Positions 41,180-51,455 of a stretch of 64,000 nucleotides of DNA are shown here, one piece after another (position 1 is the stretch's first letter; every line of letters starts with the position of its first letter). Under the pieces are notes generated by a model. The model ran no database searches and had not been told where the DNA came from. It saw nothing but the letters and a program-made list of their open reading frames with translations. Source of the DNA: Opitutales bacterium (GTDB taxonomy: Bacteria > Verrucomicrobiota > Verrucomicrobiia > Opitutales > Seribacteraceae); the NCBI GenBank assembly GCA_028101545.1, contig JAOHKZ010000001.1:51761-115760 (forward strand). The letters run 5' to 3'. A program made the position numbers and the translations under genes.

Positions 41180-43117
41180 ATGAAAGGTAAATTACTCTTT
41201 GTCGTTTGTTTATTGTTTTTAAGTTTACATTTTCTTTTTGCTGAATTTCCTTTTCGAACTTGGACTTCTTCTAGTGGAGTCCGAATTCAGGCAAGATTAA
41301 TAAGCAAGAACGGAGATAAACTTACGATTGAAAGAAGTGACTCGAAACAATTTGTTTTTCCACTTTCTCTTCTGTCTGTTGCGGACCAAAATTATGTTCG
41401 TTCTGCAATAGAAAAAAAGTCTCCAACGAGCAGTTATTCTAGACCAATACCTCCTTCTACCCCCATGCAGGGAACTCCTGAAACACTTCCAATTTGGAGT
41501 CCTGCAATTATTGAAAAATGGTGGTTCACGCATCAAGACGGAGACTTTGAAAAGCTATCGAACGAATTATTATCCAACCTGCGTGCTATTTGGACTACGA
41601 AAGAAGAAAGATCTCTGAGAGAGGGAAGAGACTTCTTTTCTTGGTTTGATCATTTACGATGGTTACAGCTTTATGAAAAATTACATTCCAGAAAAGGAGA
41701 TCATGCACTAAAAGAAGCCTTCATTGAAATTGGAAAAAAAGCATCTTTGCAAAAGACTTTTCTTAAAGCTTTGAATCCAAATGATAAGCAGGATGTTGCA
41801 CTTGAGATTTTTCTTTCTATTGCTAAGGCTCACCCAGATTCAATTGATAAGTATGGTGCCTTAGCGGTTGCATATGCAGTGGTCTTTGATCAACCGTTTC
41901 CCAGAAACTGGCCACATCATCAAGTGTCTGCGAAAGATGTGCCTTTTGCCCCTTCACTTCCTTCCCAGCGATTTGGTCAAATGATAAAAGCTCATTTGGC
42001 AAGGAAGTTGGAATATGATCCTAGCCAGTTATCGGTTACTGAATTGAAGTTTGTTGTTGATCATAGGTTGCCTGCGAGTGAATTGGAGTGGGTTCGTGGA
42101 AGTGTAAAGTTTAGGCGATCGAGCTTTGGGAAGATTTTTTCTTCTATTGAATACGATCGGCCAAGATTGGAAGGAGCTGTTTTTAGTTGGCCTTATGGAA
42201 ATTATTCTTTGGCGTCGATACAGGAGAAAGGTGGTATTTGTGTTGATCAGGCTTACTTCAGTTCTATGTCGGGAAAAGCCAAAGGGATTCCCACACTTAC
42301 CTTTGTGGGGCAGGGTAGTGGGGGAGGACATGCATGGTTTGGTTTTCTTAAAAACCCAGGACGCTGGGAGACTGATTGTGGAAGATATGAAAATCAGAAT
42401 TATCCAGTGGGTAACGCAATTGATCCACAAACCTGGCAGTTGATAACGGATGATGAATTAGGTGCATTGGCAAGGGGCGAAAAAAATTTAACAGGGTTTC
42501 GGGGTAAGGCTGTTGATTATTTTGCATGGGCATTGGCTAATCCAAAGGAGTTGTTTTACCGAGAATCTTTGCAGCGGGCACGAACATTGCATCCTTCTTA
42601 TGTTGAAGTTTGGCAAAAAGAGGCAAATTGGATCGAAGAGAACCTTTCCGATTTACGGGAAAAAAGGAATTTTTGGGATGCCTGGCTTAAGGCATTTTCC
42701 AATACGGTCGATTTGAAAATTGAGGGGCAAAAAAAACTGGCTGATGTGTATGATGAAATGGGGAATCCTAGGCAGGCAGAACGAATAAGAAGTTTAATCG
42801 TTAAGCAAAACCGTTCAGGTAGGTTTGACTTGGCGATTAAGGAGGGGGCAGAGCAAATAATGAACAAGCTTGAGAAAAAACTCTGGGCTGATGCCGAAAA
42901 AACTTATGAAAGAATGGTCAAGGATTTTGAAAAAACTGCTGGAGGAGAATTGTACTACAACTTGGTTCGTCCTTATGTTGAGACTCTTGCTCGAAGTGGT
43001 CGTAAAGAACAGGCCATGGATGCGATTGAATACCTTAAGAAGAGAAATGTATTGGATTTAGGCCCCGGGAGTATTATTGGGCTTGAAATGCAAAAATTAC
43101 TTCAGAAAATTAATTAA
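41180..43117 (+). CDS. Secreted SHD1-domain protein with transglutaminase-like domain
   Basis: The 645-residue protein has a signal peptide (LLFVVCLLFLSLHFLFA), then an SHD1 (SLA1 homology domain 1) at about 22-72: FRTWTSSSGVRIQARLISKN and KQFVFPLSLLSVADQNYVR. Helical regions follow. A transglutaminase-like core has GGICVDQAYFSS (Cys354), GGGHAWFGFLK (His384) and WETDCGRYEN (Asp399), a plausible Cys-His-Asp triad. Its C-terminal 200 residues are TPR-like helices. SHD1 is common in secreted PVC proteins. Role: cross-linking or hydrolysing peptides or amides outside the cell (inferred). Its stop codon overlaps by 4 bases with the converging WD40 gene. Confidence 0.8.
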   Translation: MKGKLLFVVCLLFLSLHFLFAEFPFRTWTSSSGVRIQARLISKNGDKLTIERSDSKQFVFPLSLLSVADQNYVRSAIEKKSPTSSYSRPIPPSTPMQGTPETLPIWSPAIIEKWWFTHQDGDFEKLSNELLSNLRAIWTTKEERSLREGRDFFSWFDHLRWLQLYEKLHSRKGDHALKEAFIEIGKKASLQKTFLKALNPNDKQDVALEIFLSIAKAHPDSIDKYGALAVAYAVVFDQPFPRNWPHHQVSAKDVPFAPSLPSQRFGQMIKAHLARKLEYDPSQLSVTELKFVVDHRLPASELEWVRGSVKFRRSSFGKIFSSIEYDRPRLEGAVFSWPYGNYSLASIQEKGGICVDQAYFSSMSGKAKGIPTLTFVGQGSGGGHAWFGFLKNPGRWETDCGRYENQNYPVGNAIDPQTWQLITDDELGALARGEKNLTGFRGKAVDYFAWALANPKELFYRESLQRARTLHPSYVEVWQKEANWIEENLSDLREKRNFWDAWLKAFSNTVDLKIEGQKKLADVYDEMGNPRQAERIRSLIVKQNRSGRFDLAIKEGAEQIMNKLEKKLWADAEKTYERMVKDFEKTAGGELYYNLVRPYVETLARSGRKEQAMDAIEYLKKRNVLDLGPGSIIGLEMQKLLQKIN

Positions 43118-46002
43118 TTTTTAGGCAATAAACCAAGGTATTTTTGGAAAAGTGCGTCTGACTTGGCAGATTGTTGATCAACTTTACTTTTAATTAGATT
43201 AAATTCTTTTAGCCGAAGTGCCTCCTCAGATTTAGCCTTTTGTAGGATTTGCTCTTTTTCTTTAATCTGTTTCGGTGTCGTTTCAAGTAGCTTTACTGAG
43301 CGAGTAAGATTATTTTCGGCCAGGGTGACTGCTTCCCTTGACTGAAGGATTTCCTGTTCCTTTGCTGCCAGGAGATTTTCCGTTTCAGCTAGATCTTTTT
43401 TGAGTAAAGATAAAGTTTCCTGAAACTTATCGCTTGCCTGTCCCAAAGTGGACTCAGGTTCCTGAGCTTTGGACTTATTTTTGGCAAGTGTAGCCAATCG
43501 ATTAACATCCTGAATAAATAAGTTTTTATCTGCCCTGACCTGCAAAACTGAGATCTTTCTTTTTTCGGTCTCGATCAAGTCATTTTTTTTCTGAGCGAGC
43601 AATTCCTTATTCAGGGTAATAATTTTAGGTAATTCCTTTAATGACTCAGAAATATTTTCAAAAGCTTTTTGTGCAGAGTTTTTGAGTGCCCTTGACTCAT
43701 TCAGCACAACCTCGTACCCATTCAATTCCGATTCTAACTTCCTAAGATTTCTCAATTCCATATGACGCTCAACATTAATAATTTCAGCATTCCAGCGTGA
43801 GACTTCAAGTTCAGCCTCTTTGAAATTCTTTTCAGCCTGAACAAATTCAGTCAGTGGTTTTTTTGAATTCTCCTCTGCTTTTTTTAATGCCTCCTTACTT
43901 TTGGCAAAATTTGTTTTTGCTATGGAAAGTTGAGTTTTGGATTCATTGAGAATTGTAATTTTATTATTTCTTTCAATGTCTATTTTCTTCTTTTTTTCCA
44001 AAGCTGAGTTGTAAGATTGGATTGTTGCTGAAAGGTTTTTTTCGGCGGTAGTTACATTTTGCTCGATAGATTTTTTACTCAGTAATGTCTGATTTACCAC
44101 GCTTTGCTGCTTCTTAACTTGTTCAGTTGACTGAGCCACTAAAGCTTCAAGACTTTTCGTTTTTTTGACGGAGGCGACAAGCGGTTGGGTGTTATTTGAA
44201 TCTTTTGCCACAGTAACTATCTTTTGGTGTGCTTCTTTTTGAAGGGCGAGCAGGGCAGTTCGTTCCTTTTGCTTATTAGATTCAATAGTTAATTCTTGAT
44301 TCTCCTTAATCAGTTTCGCATCCAGCTTATTCAATTCCAATCTAAGGTCCTTACAAACTTTATCTTTGGATGCTTTTTCCTCTTCTATTTTTTGCAGAAG
44401 AGTAATTGAATCTTTCCACGTTTTATCGGTCGCTGAATGTTCTGCTGTGGCAATTTTGTTGTTATTCTCCGACTCAGTCAATATCCCAAGGTTTTTAACA
44501 TGCTCAGCTTTTGCTACACCAGTTGACTTAACAACAAGATCGCGGGCTGTACGTGCTTGTTCAAACGCTCGCTTAGTTTTTTCAAATTCTTGCTCAGCCT
44601 GATTTAGCGAATCAGCTATCTCAGGAGGGTTTGCACGAAGGTCGCCCACTTTTTTCCCATCCGATGTGTCCCAGACGGATACTTTACCAGACCAGTCACC
44701 CGCAATGATTCGGGAGCCATCGTGGGAGTAGCAAACTTCCATAATGATATCGGTAAACCCACTCAATGTACGAATACTTTTTCCATCCCCTGTCCAAAGT
44801 TTTACACTCTTGTCTCTGCCTCCGGTAACAATGTTTCCTTTTGAATCAAAATAAGCAGTCATGGTTCCACCTGGATGAGCATTCCAAGACTTTACCTGTT
44901 TGCCATTTATCATTTCCCAGGTGCGTACAGACCCTTCTTCGCAGACCGAGACGAGTATATTTGAATCTGCTCGCCATGATAAATCGTTAATACTTTTTTT
45001 ATGTCCGTCCAAAGAATAAAATGGATTGCCGGTCTCTGCTTCCCAAATATGAAGTCCTCCGTTCCGATCCGCGGTTGCTAAGAGAATACCATCTGGGGAG
45101 AATGCGACCTGTGTCACCCATTCTGAATGTTTCTTTATTTCATAAAGTAATTCATCGGATGCGACATCGTACACTTTTATAAGTTTTGATGGACTGCCAA
45201 TTGCCAGCAAGCTTTGGTCAGCTGAAAGATCGGCAGTGAGGATGGCGTCATATTCCTCCCCCATTGTAAGGAGTCTTTTTCCTGATTCGACCTCCCATGC
45301 AGCAACTCTTCCACTTTTTCCTCCACGTCCTCCACCAGCCACAATCAATTTTCCATTCCGGCTGAATGTGAGAGATTCGATAAATCCTTCGGGGTAGGGG
45401 AGCACACCCATCAAATTGAGAGTTTCTGTATTGTAGAGAAGAACCTGTTTTTGCCCGGCAATTGCGACAAGGGGGGACCATGGGGCGGATGCCATTGCTG
45501 AAGGGGAAAATGCACGATTGGTGACCACCGAGGGTTCAAGCGATAAGTATTTGGGCATCGGTGGGGGACCATCCGGTTTTCCTACGCTAACATTTCCGAG
45601 GGCTAGGTTGACAGTTGATCTCTTTTTTTGAATCGGTTTTCCCGTTGCAGTGGGAAGAAGGCCCATATCGATCCACTTTTTAATCAAATCAATTTCGGGC
45701 TGAGGCATTTTATCTTCCCGTTGAGGCATGTAAGGCTTTTCAACCCTGGCAATTAACTTATAGAGATAACTGTTTTCCCCGTCCCCAGATATTACGCTTT
45801 CTCCCGAACTACCACCTACCATAATAGCGTTCATGTTGGTCAGATCGAGTCCACCTCTCGCTCGGTCCGCGTTGTGGCATGAGTTGCACTTCGATTCGAA
45901 GATGGGCATGATATCATCTTCAAGATTTGGTTTTTCTGGAGAACCCAAGGCTCCAATGGTTGATAACAAATAGAGTACTGTAATTGATGAAGTAATTTTC
46001 AT
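43114..46002 (-). CDS. Secreted cytochrome c/WD40 protein with long coiled coil
   Basis: The protein of about 962 residues has a signal peptide (ITSSITVLYLLSTIGALG), then a planctomycete-type cytochrome c motif CNSCHN (Cys39-His43). A WD40 propeller (about 150-465) shows blades ending in VYDVASDELLYEIKKHSEWV, IWEAETGNPFYSLDGH and LWTGDGKSIRTLSG. From about residue 475 to the end it is almost all coiled coil (QAEQEFEKTKRAFEQARTAR and many K/E/L heptads). Such long coiled coils suggest a rod reaching across the periplasm. It is the last gene of the leftward four-gene operon starting with DUF1501. ATG 46020 is an alternative start. Confidence 0.87.
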   Translation of the reverse strand: MKITSSITVLYLLSTIGALGSPEKPNLEDDIMPIFESKCNSCHNADRARGGLDLTNMNAIMVGGSSGESVISGDGENSYLYKLIARVEKPYMPQREDKMPQPEIDLIKKWIDMGLLPTATGKPIQKKRSTVNLALGNVSVGKPDGPPPMPKYLSLEPSVVTNRAFSPSAMASAPWSPLVAIAGQKQVLLYNTETLNLMGVLPYPEGFIESLTFSRNGKLIVAGGGRGGKSGRVAAWEVESGKRLLTMGEEYDAILTADLSADQSLLAIGSPSKLIKVYDVASDELLYEIKKHSEWVTQVAFSPDGILLATADRNGGLHIWEAETGNPFYSLDGHKKSINDLSWRADSNILVSVCEEGSVRTWEMINGKQVKSWNAHPGGTMTAYFDSKGNIVTGGRDKSVKLWTGDGKSIRTLSGFTDIIMEVCYSHDGSRIIAGDWSGKVSVWDTSDGKKVGDLRANPPEIADSLNQAEQEFEKTKRAFEQARTARDLVVKSTGVAKAEHVKNLGILTESENNNKIATAEHSATDKTWKDSITLLQKIEEEKASKDKVCKDLRLELNKLDAKLIKENQELTIESNKQKERTALLALQKEAHQKIVTVAKDSNNTQPLVASVKKTKSLEALVAQSTEQVKKQQSVVNQTLLSKKSIEQNVTTAEKNLSATIQSYNSALEKKKKIDIERNNKITILNESKTQLSIAKTNFAKSKEALKKAEENSKKPLTEFVQAEKNFKEAELEVSRWNAEIINVERHMELRNLRKLESELNGYEVVLNESRALKNSAQKAFENISESLKELPKIITLNKELLAQKKNDLIETEKRKISVLQVRADKNLFIQDVNRLATLAKNKSKAQEPESTLGQASDKFQETLSLLKKDLAETENLLAAKEQEILQSREAVTLAENNLTRSVKLLETTPKQIKEKEQILQKAKSEEALRLKEFNLIKSKVDQQSAKSDALFQKYLGLLPKN

Positions 46003-46039
46003 GCCTAACGAAAAAAACATTATTTCGAGATCGAAGTAA

Positions 46040-48913
46040 TCAGTGGTTAAAAATAAATTCTTTCGAGTTCAAAAGAGCCCAAAAAATATCGGTCAGACTT
46101 TCTGTCGGGTTTTCACTGTCAATGGATGCCAATAAATTTGATTTTTCATTTTCTCGGGGAAGTCGTGAGTAACATCGTAGGTAGAGGTCGTCGATTATTG
46201 ATGCTGCTGATTTACCATCCTTCAGCATCGTTTGAACCACCTTACCCTGGTTTATTCGGCTGTTGGTCACATCACCATTTAAAAGATGAAGTGCCTGGGA
46301 CATATTGGGTTCCATGACAACTTCGCATGAGCAAACCGTCTCCCTGGTCGCCCGCCCGAATGTGGTCAGGAAGTAATTGCTGAACCGACCATCGGCGATT
46401 TGCAAAGCCCGGGCACCCAATGGCAGTCCCTGAAATTTGTTCTTAGTCTGGGTTACCTGCGAGATAACATCGAGGAGAACTTCAGCACGCATTCTACGAA
46501 GTTGTGCACGGGCAAAGTTTCGTAGGTCATCCTCGTTGGATGGATTTGTACGCGTACTTAATTGATAAGCTCTGGAATTACAGACATCACGAACAAGTTT
46601 TTTAAAGTCGTAATTATATTCTGTAAATTGGCTGGCCAATTTATCGAGTAGTTCAGGATTGGATGGCGGATTCGAGATTCTCACATCATCCACAGGTTCA
46701 ATGATACCCTGTCCAAAGAAATGTGACCAAACAATATTGGCTAAATTTCGGGCAAAAAATGGATTGTCAGGAGAAGCCAGCCAGTCAGCCAAAACTTTTC
46801 TTCGGTCTGTTCCTTTTTTGATCTCAGGGGTTTCACCACCAAGGAATTTTGGAGGCATAGGCTTCTTGTGAATCGGGTGATTTATCTCGCCACTATTACG
46901 GTTGTAAATAATCGATTCCCTCGGATCCGCTCCACGCTTGCGACCTACTTGACTAAAGAAAGAGGCGAATGAATAGTAATCATCCTGAGTCCACTGATCA
47001 AATGGATGATCGTGACACTGAGCACACTGAATTCTCATTCCCATAAAGACTTGAGCGACATTTTCAGTAATTTTTAAATTGTCCCGCTCGATCTGGTAGT
47101 AATTCGTTGCCGGACTAACAAAAGTTCCACCTTTTGCGGTAAGTAATTCACGAACAATTTGATCCATCGGCATATTGCTGGCAATTCGATCCTTTATCCA
47201 ATTGAAGTAGAGTAGAGTCGATTTATAACTGACTCCGTTATTATCATCGGTTCGAATTTGGAGAAGTTCCGCAAATTTCATAACCCACATATCGGTAAAT
47301 TCTTTTCGGTCTAAAAGTTGATCAATGACAAGTTCTCTCTTATTTGCATTCGAATCTTTAAGGAACTTTGCGGTCGTTTCCGCATCTGGAACCGCACCTG
47401 CCACATCCAGGTAAACTCTCCTTAAGAAAACCTCATCCGAGCAAAGTTCAGAAGGGTAAATTCTCAGTTTATGAAGTTTATCATGCACCAGTTCATCGAT
47501 ATAATTATTGGTGGAAAGAGAAGGTTTTTTGTATTGTAAATCCTCCGGAATAATAATCGCCTGAGTTCCTTTTGTAAAAACATCAAACCGAGCGGTAATA
47601 AAAGCTTCACCCCTTTTCTCCGCAGTAACGATTCCATTTTTATCAACACCTGCGGAGACATCATTATTGGATTGAAATACGGACAAGGAGGTTACATCAC
47701 GAGTAGTTCCATCTGAATAATGAGCAATCACCACCATTTGCTGTTTTGCACCCTTTCCTTCGAGCAGAAGGCTTTTAGGGAGAAGCTCCAGGTCAGTGGG
47801 TTTGGCAATGTCTTTTGGGTCCTCTGGTGCTCCTCTTTTTAGCCAATTGACCAATGTGTGCCAATGGTCACTATTTTTTTCAAATAGTTTACCACCGGTG
47901 TGTGGAACTGCTGCGATAGCTTTTTCCACCAACATACTCTCTTCAGGAATAGCCAGGTTGATCCTCCTTGTTCCCTGTTCACGGGTTATTCGATGATGGT
48001 CTCCCTTTGCATCATACCCAAATAGGGAAAGCATGAAGCGATCCTGTCCACGGGCAGATCCATGGCAGGATCCAGTATTACAACCAGCCTTTAAGAAAAC
48101 GGGCATTACATCGAGGTTAAAGCTAACGGGCCTCTCCGCCTGGGCATTGTTGACTTGGATCGATAGTTCAGTATTCAGGTTATGAAAACTTGCTTTGAGT
48201 GTGGCTTTGCCATCTTTAAGCGGTGAGAGTGTATGGTTTACCAACTGGACAATATTTTCGTCGCTGAGCGAAAAGGTGGATTCCTTCGTTACATCTCTGG
48301 TTACATCATCAGCATATTTGGCGACCACAACAAATGAATTGAAATCCTCTTTTGTGGAGAGGCTGATTTGCTTAGGATGAATTTGTAAACTAACCAGCTT
48401 TTTGGACTCAGCTTTTTTTCGAAGGGCGAGGTCCTGCTTGGAAACGGGAAATAATTGAAGACCCTTTGGCCAATTTGCACCCGTAATGATCCACCTCTTT
48501 AAAATATCCTGTTGATTTGATGAAAGGGGGCCATTTTCGGGAGGCATTATTTCATCATCATCCGCGGGCAGAAAAATTCTCTCAAGCAGGATGCTTTCAT
48601 CAATATTGCCAGGTACAATTGCCGGGCCTGAATCTCCTCCTTTTAAAAGATTGGCCAGCGTGTCCAGTCGTAAGTCACCTTTTTGTTTTTCAACCCCATG
48701 GCATTCGATGCAGGATGCTTCCAAAATTGGACGTACTTGTTTGTGGAAATCAGGTGCAACATGCACGGGCTTTTCGACTTTTACGGAGATCGATTTTTCA
48801 GCCGGGGCAGGCGGGTTAAGCTCTGCTTTAATATTGGGATTATTTTCGGAAAATAAATTAAATGAACTGATGGAGAATATTATTATACCAAGACTAAAAA
48901 GACGGTTACACAT
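46040..48913 (-). CDS. DUF1549/DUF1553 secreted haem protein with Big2-like repeats
   Basis: The 957-residue protein has a signal peptide (LFSLGIIIFSISSFNLFS), then the planctomycete-type cytochrome c domain CIECHGVEKQKGDLRLDT (Cys68-His72). Two Big2-like domains follow (KYADDVTRDVTKESTFSLSD; HYSDGTTRDVTSLSVFQSN), a conserved CNTGSCHGSARGQDRF with CX4CH between them, and then DUF1549 (RRVYLDVAGAVPDAETTAKF; CAQCHDHPFDQWTQDD) and DUF1553 (WSHFFGQGIIEPVDDVR; REKEN-like RLPRENEKSN). This is the canonical family arrangement. Function is unproven; a role in surface redox or polymer uptake is guessed from the haem sites. GGAGGG precedes the ATG. Confidence 0.93.
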   Translation of the reverse strand: MCNRLFSLGIIIFSISSFNLFSENNPNIKAELNPPAPAEKSISVKVEKPVHVAPDFHKQVRPILEASCIECHGVEKQKGDLRLDTLANLLKGGDSGPAIVPGNIDESILLERIFLPADDDEIMPPENGPLSSNQQDILKRWIITGANWPKGLQLFPVSKQDLALRKKAESKKLVSLQIHPKQISLSTKEDFNSFVVVAKYADDVTRDVTKESTFSLSDENIVQLVNHTLSPLKDGKATLKASFHNLNTELSIQVNNAQAERPVSFNLDVMPVFLKAGCNTGSCHGSARGQDRFMLSLFGYDAKGDHHRITREQGTRRINLAIPEESMLVEKAIAAVPHTGGKLFEKNSDHWHTLVNWLKRGAPEDPKDIAKPTDLELLPKSLLLEGKGAKQQMVVIAHYSDGTTRDVTSLSVFQSNNDVSAGVDKNGIVTAEKRGEAFITARFDVFTKGTQAIIIPEDLQYKKPSLSTNNYIDELVHDKLHKLRIYPSELCSDEVFLRRVYLDVAGAVPDAETTAKFLKDSNANKRELVIDQLLDRKEFTDMWVMKFAELLQIRTDDNNGVSYKSTLLYFNWIKDRIASNMPMDQIVRELLTAKGGTFVSPATNYYQIERDNLKITENVAQVFMGMRIQCAQCHDHPFDQWTQDDYYSFASFFSQVGRKRGADPRESIIYNRNSGEINHPIHKKPMPPKFLGGETPEIKKGTDRRKVLADWLASPDNPFFARNLANIVWSHFFGQGIIEPVDDVRISNPPSNPELLDKLASQFTEYNYDFKKLVRDVCNSRAYQLSTRTNPSNEDDLRNFARAQLRRMRAEVLLDVISQVTQTKNKFQGLPLGARALQIADGRFSNYFLTTFGRATRETVCSCEVVMEPNMSQALHLLNGDVTNSRINQGKVVQTMLKDGKSAASIIDDLYLRCYSRLPRENEKSNLLASIDSENPTESLTDIFWALLNSKEFIFNH

Positions 48914-48918
48914 GATTT

Positions 48919-51366
48919 TTAATTCCCTCCACTTTTCGCTAGCCTGAGCTGTTCAAGTCTGCTTAAGGGCTTCTTCTTTGTTTTTGTTTCAACCGGTTTT
49001 TTTACGGCCAAAATCAAATCTGACTTAGGATTAGTTTTCGGCTTGGGTGGAGGTTTATCAATTCTAATTTGCCCGCCTTGTCCAACGGTATGGGTAATTT
49101 TATTTCCCTTGAAAGGAATTTTGGCAAAGCAGAATAAATTTTTGGTAATCCCTACCCGAACTTTTTCCTCTGTTTTAATGGGGAAAATAACCTGTGTTGC
49201 ATTGGCATCAAATTCCTGATCAGTGGTTGTTGCAAAAGCAGGAAGTCCACGAATTGAAAGCGTAGCCATTCCATCGAACGGCCTTTTAATATCGAGGTCG
49301 CAAATGATTTCGCCTTCTTTACCTCTTTCAATTGCGGCCATGTTTATTTTGATTGATAAATAAGGATCTTCCACGGTAATAGGGGTCAGTTTCGATGAGG
49401 CCAATTGTATTCCGTTTCCGGTATCTGCTTCACCCTGCACCGCGATATCCCAATCACCAAGAGATGTTCCACCATTCGCAGTAAGAGAGTAATAAGCGGT
49501 AGATTTGTCTTTTGCGATTGAGACTGTTCCTTTCGCTCCAATACCTGGCGGTCGGGTTTGAATACGAAGGGTAATAGGTGCAGTGAAATTGGTATCTCGA
49601 ATAGCTTCAACTTTAAGATTTACCGAACCTCCACGCACAATTGGGGTGGCAGGTGGATGGATAAATACCGAGAAGGGAACTTTTTCAATCACCCCCACGC
49701 TCAGGTACTTGAGTGTACTCTCGTAGTAGGTGCGATTATTCGGTGGGCCATAAACCAATGCAACATTGTGGTTAAAATTACCTTCAATATTTTTTTCCGG
49801 GTCGGTGTGCCTGACTTTCAAATTTACCAGACTTTGACCAAGGGGGGCATCCGGGCTAGCCTCAAAAACAACCGGCACGGAATTGAAACTGGAAGGTGCT
49901 TTGGGTGCGTGCATGGTCACTCCGGTGGGTAAATTTTCTGCAATTACCTGAAGTTCACCATTGAAGTTTTTACGAGAAAGATTCAGAGCGGTGGCGGTTT
50001 TATTACCTCTGGCAACTGGAATCATCTGCCTGGATTGAGTGTCGCGGTTACCAAACATGGGTATCGAAGCAGTAACCTGTGGTGAAAAGGGATGTGCCTC
50101 GAGTCTATAAACAAAACGATCTCCGCCCGCGTAAAGATGATCGCGTACACGAAGAGTATAATTTCCGTCCTTGGGTATAGTAATGGTTATCAAGCTGTCA
50201 CGGCCATTGTTTGCATCGTCGCTTCCTTTAATACTCTTACCTTTGTCATCATATAAATTTAAAACCGGATCAAGGGGGGATCCAATCGATTGGGCATGGG
50301 CATAAATATTAAATTTCTGTCCCTTCTTAGCTTTAAACTTGAAGTTATCGACATCTTTTTCTTTGTCGATAATTCCATCAAAAGCCAATGGTAGGGAAAG
50401 CTCGGTTACATTTGCTGTTTTGATACTATCATTGGGCTCACTTTCTAAAATCGAAGGGAATTCGCAGACCCGGATTGCATTGGGAGCAGGAGCGATCGAA
50501 CCATTTTGTTCAACACGAAACCCAAATCCCAAATTTTCTTTACCTGGTAGTTGAATTTTCTTTTTTATTGGCCCGGTTGGATCTCCCATGAAAGTTACCT
50601 CAAGCATCTTTCCAGCCTGTCCCCCTGCGGGAAAAGCAATCAAAGGTCGTGGGAAATCTCCAATGTGAAGACGGTAATAGAAATTATTGCCGCCTCGATA
50701 GGATGATTCCCTAACTTCCACAAAATACTTACCGGATTTTGGGATAATAGTACTGAGCGTACTATCTTGAAGAAGAAGTTCTGTATCATCAGATGTTGCT
50801 ACTTCAAATCGATTTGAATCAAGAATCGCAATATAAGGATCAAAAAGTGGACCCGAGAGACGAATGGCTTCGATTTCTAATGAGATTCTCTGACCCTTAG
50901 TTGCATTGAATTCAAAGTAATCAACGTCTTCGTTTTTAACGACACCGTTGATAGTGTGGTTGATCTCGATTTTTTGAGCATCTTCAAAAGAGGTATTAGG
51001 TTCTTCTTCTGATAAGTTAGGATACGGTCCAACCCAAAAAGTTTTAAGAGTGCTGATACCGGACTTGGTTCTAACTCTTAATTCATGCTGTCCAAGTTCA
51101 GCGTCTTTGGAAATCTTAAATTTGGCTTTAACCGATTTATCATTTGTTGCGTTTATATCGAATGCGGTGATGCCTTTTCCATAAAAAAATATTTCTTTGC
51201 TGTCTTTGAGGCGATTCCCGGAAATCGTAACATCTAGTTCGGATCCAGCCTGCCCGCCCCGAGGTAGAACATTTGAGATAAGAGGTTCAGCAGCATGAAG
51301 TAAAAAAGCTGAAGATATTATAGGAATAAGAAACAAGCGGGCTAGAAAATTCATGGATTTGAGCAT
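48919..51366 (-). CDS. Secreted PPC (pre-peptidase C-terminal) domain protein
   Basis: The 815-residue protein has a signal peptide (LFLIPIISSAFLLHAAEP). An IPT-like first domain (VLPRGGQAGSELDVTISGNR) is followed by PPC repeats: EEPNTSFEDAQKIEINHTIN with DYFEFNATKGQRISLEI, then SEPNDSIKTANVTELSLP with DNFKFKAKKGQKFNIYAH. Beta-sandwich domains lie to the C-terminal side, which ends in a Lys/Pro-rich tail (KPPPKPKTNPKSD). PPC domains are normally cell-surface adhesion or targeting modules. The gene follows the DUF1501 gene and precedes the DUF1549 gene by 5 bases, so it is in that operon. ATG 51354 is a possible start. Confidence 0.87.
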   Translation of the reverse strand: MLKSMNFLARLFLIPIISSAFLLHAAEPLISNVLPRGGQAGSELDVTISGNRLKDSKEIFFYGKGITAFDINATNDKSVKAKFKISKDAELGQHELRVRTKSGISTLKTFWVGPYPNLSEEEPNTSFEDAQKIEINHTINGVVKNEDVDYFEFNATKGQRISLEIEAIRLSGPLFDPYIAILDSNRFEVATSDDTELLLQDSTLSTIIPKSGKYFVEVRESSYRGGNNFYYRLHIGDFPRPLIAFPAGGQAGKMLEVTFMGDPTGPIKKKIQLPGKENLGFGFRVEQNGSIAPAPNAIRVCEFPSILESEPNDSIKTANVTELSLPLAFDGIIDKEKDVDNFKFKAKKGQKFNIYAHAQSIGSPLDPVLNLYDDKGKSIKGSDDANNGRDSLITITIPKDGNYTLRVRDHLYAGGDRFVYRLEAHPFSPQVTASIPMFGNRDTQSRQMIPVARGNKTATALNLSRKNFNGELQVIAENLPTGVTMHAPKAPSSFNSVPVVFEASPDAPLGQSLVNLKVRHTDPEKNIEGNFNHNVALVYGPPNNRTYYESTLKYLSVGVIEKVPFSVFIHPPATPIVRGGSVNLKVEAIRDTNFTAPITLRIQTRPPGIGAKGTVSIAKDKSTAYYSLTANGGTSLGDWDIAVQGEADTGNGIQLASSKLTPITVEDPYLSIKINMAAIERGKEGEIICDLDIKRPFDGMATLSIRGLPAFATTTDQEFDANATQVIFPIKTEEKVRVGITKNLFCFAKIPFKGNKITHTVGQGGQIRIDKPPPKPKTNPKSDLILAVKKPVETKTKKKPLSRLEQLRLAKSGGN

Positions 51367-51455
51367 GTTAAAAAAATTTGCTTGGCGAGCAAATTAACGG
51401 GAAGGAAATTAGTCCAATTCGAGAGAACCAATTGAGGAAATGCACTCAGAAGAAA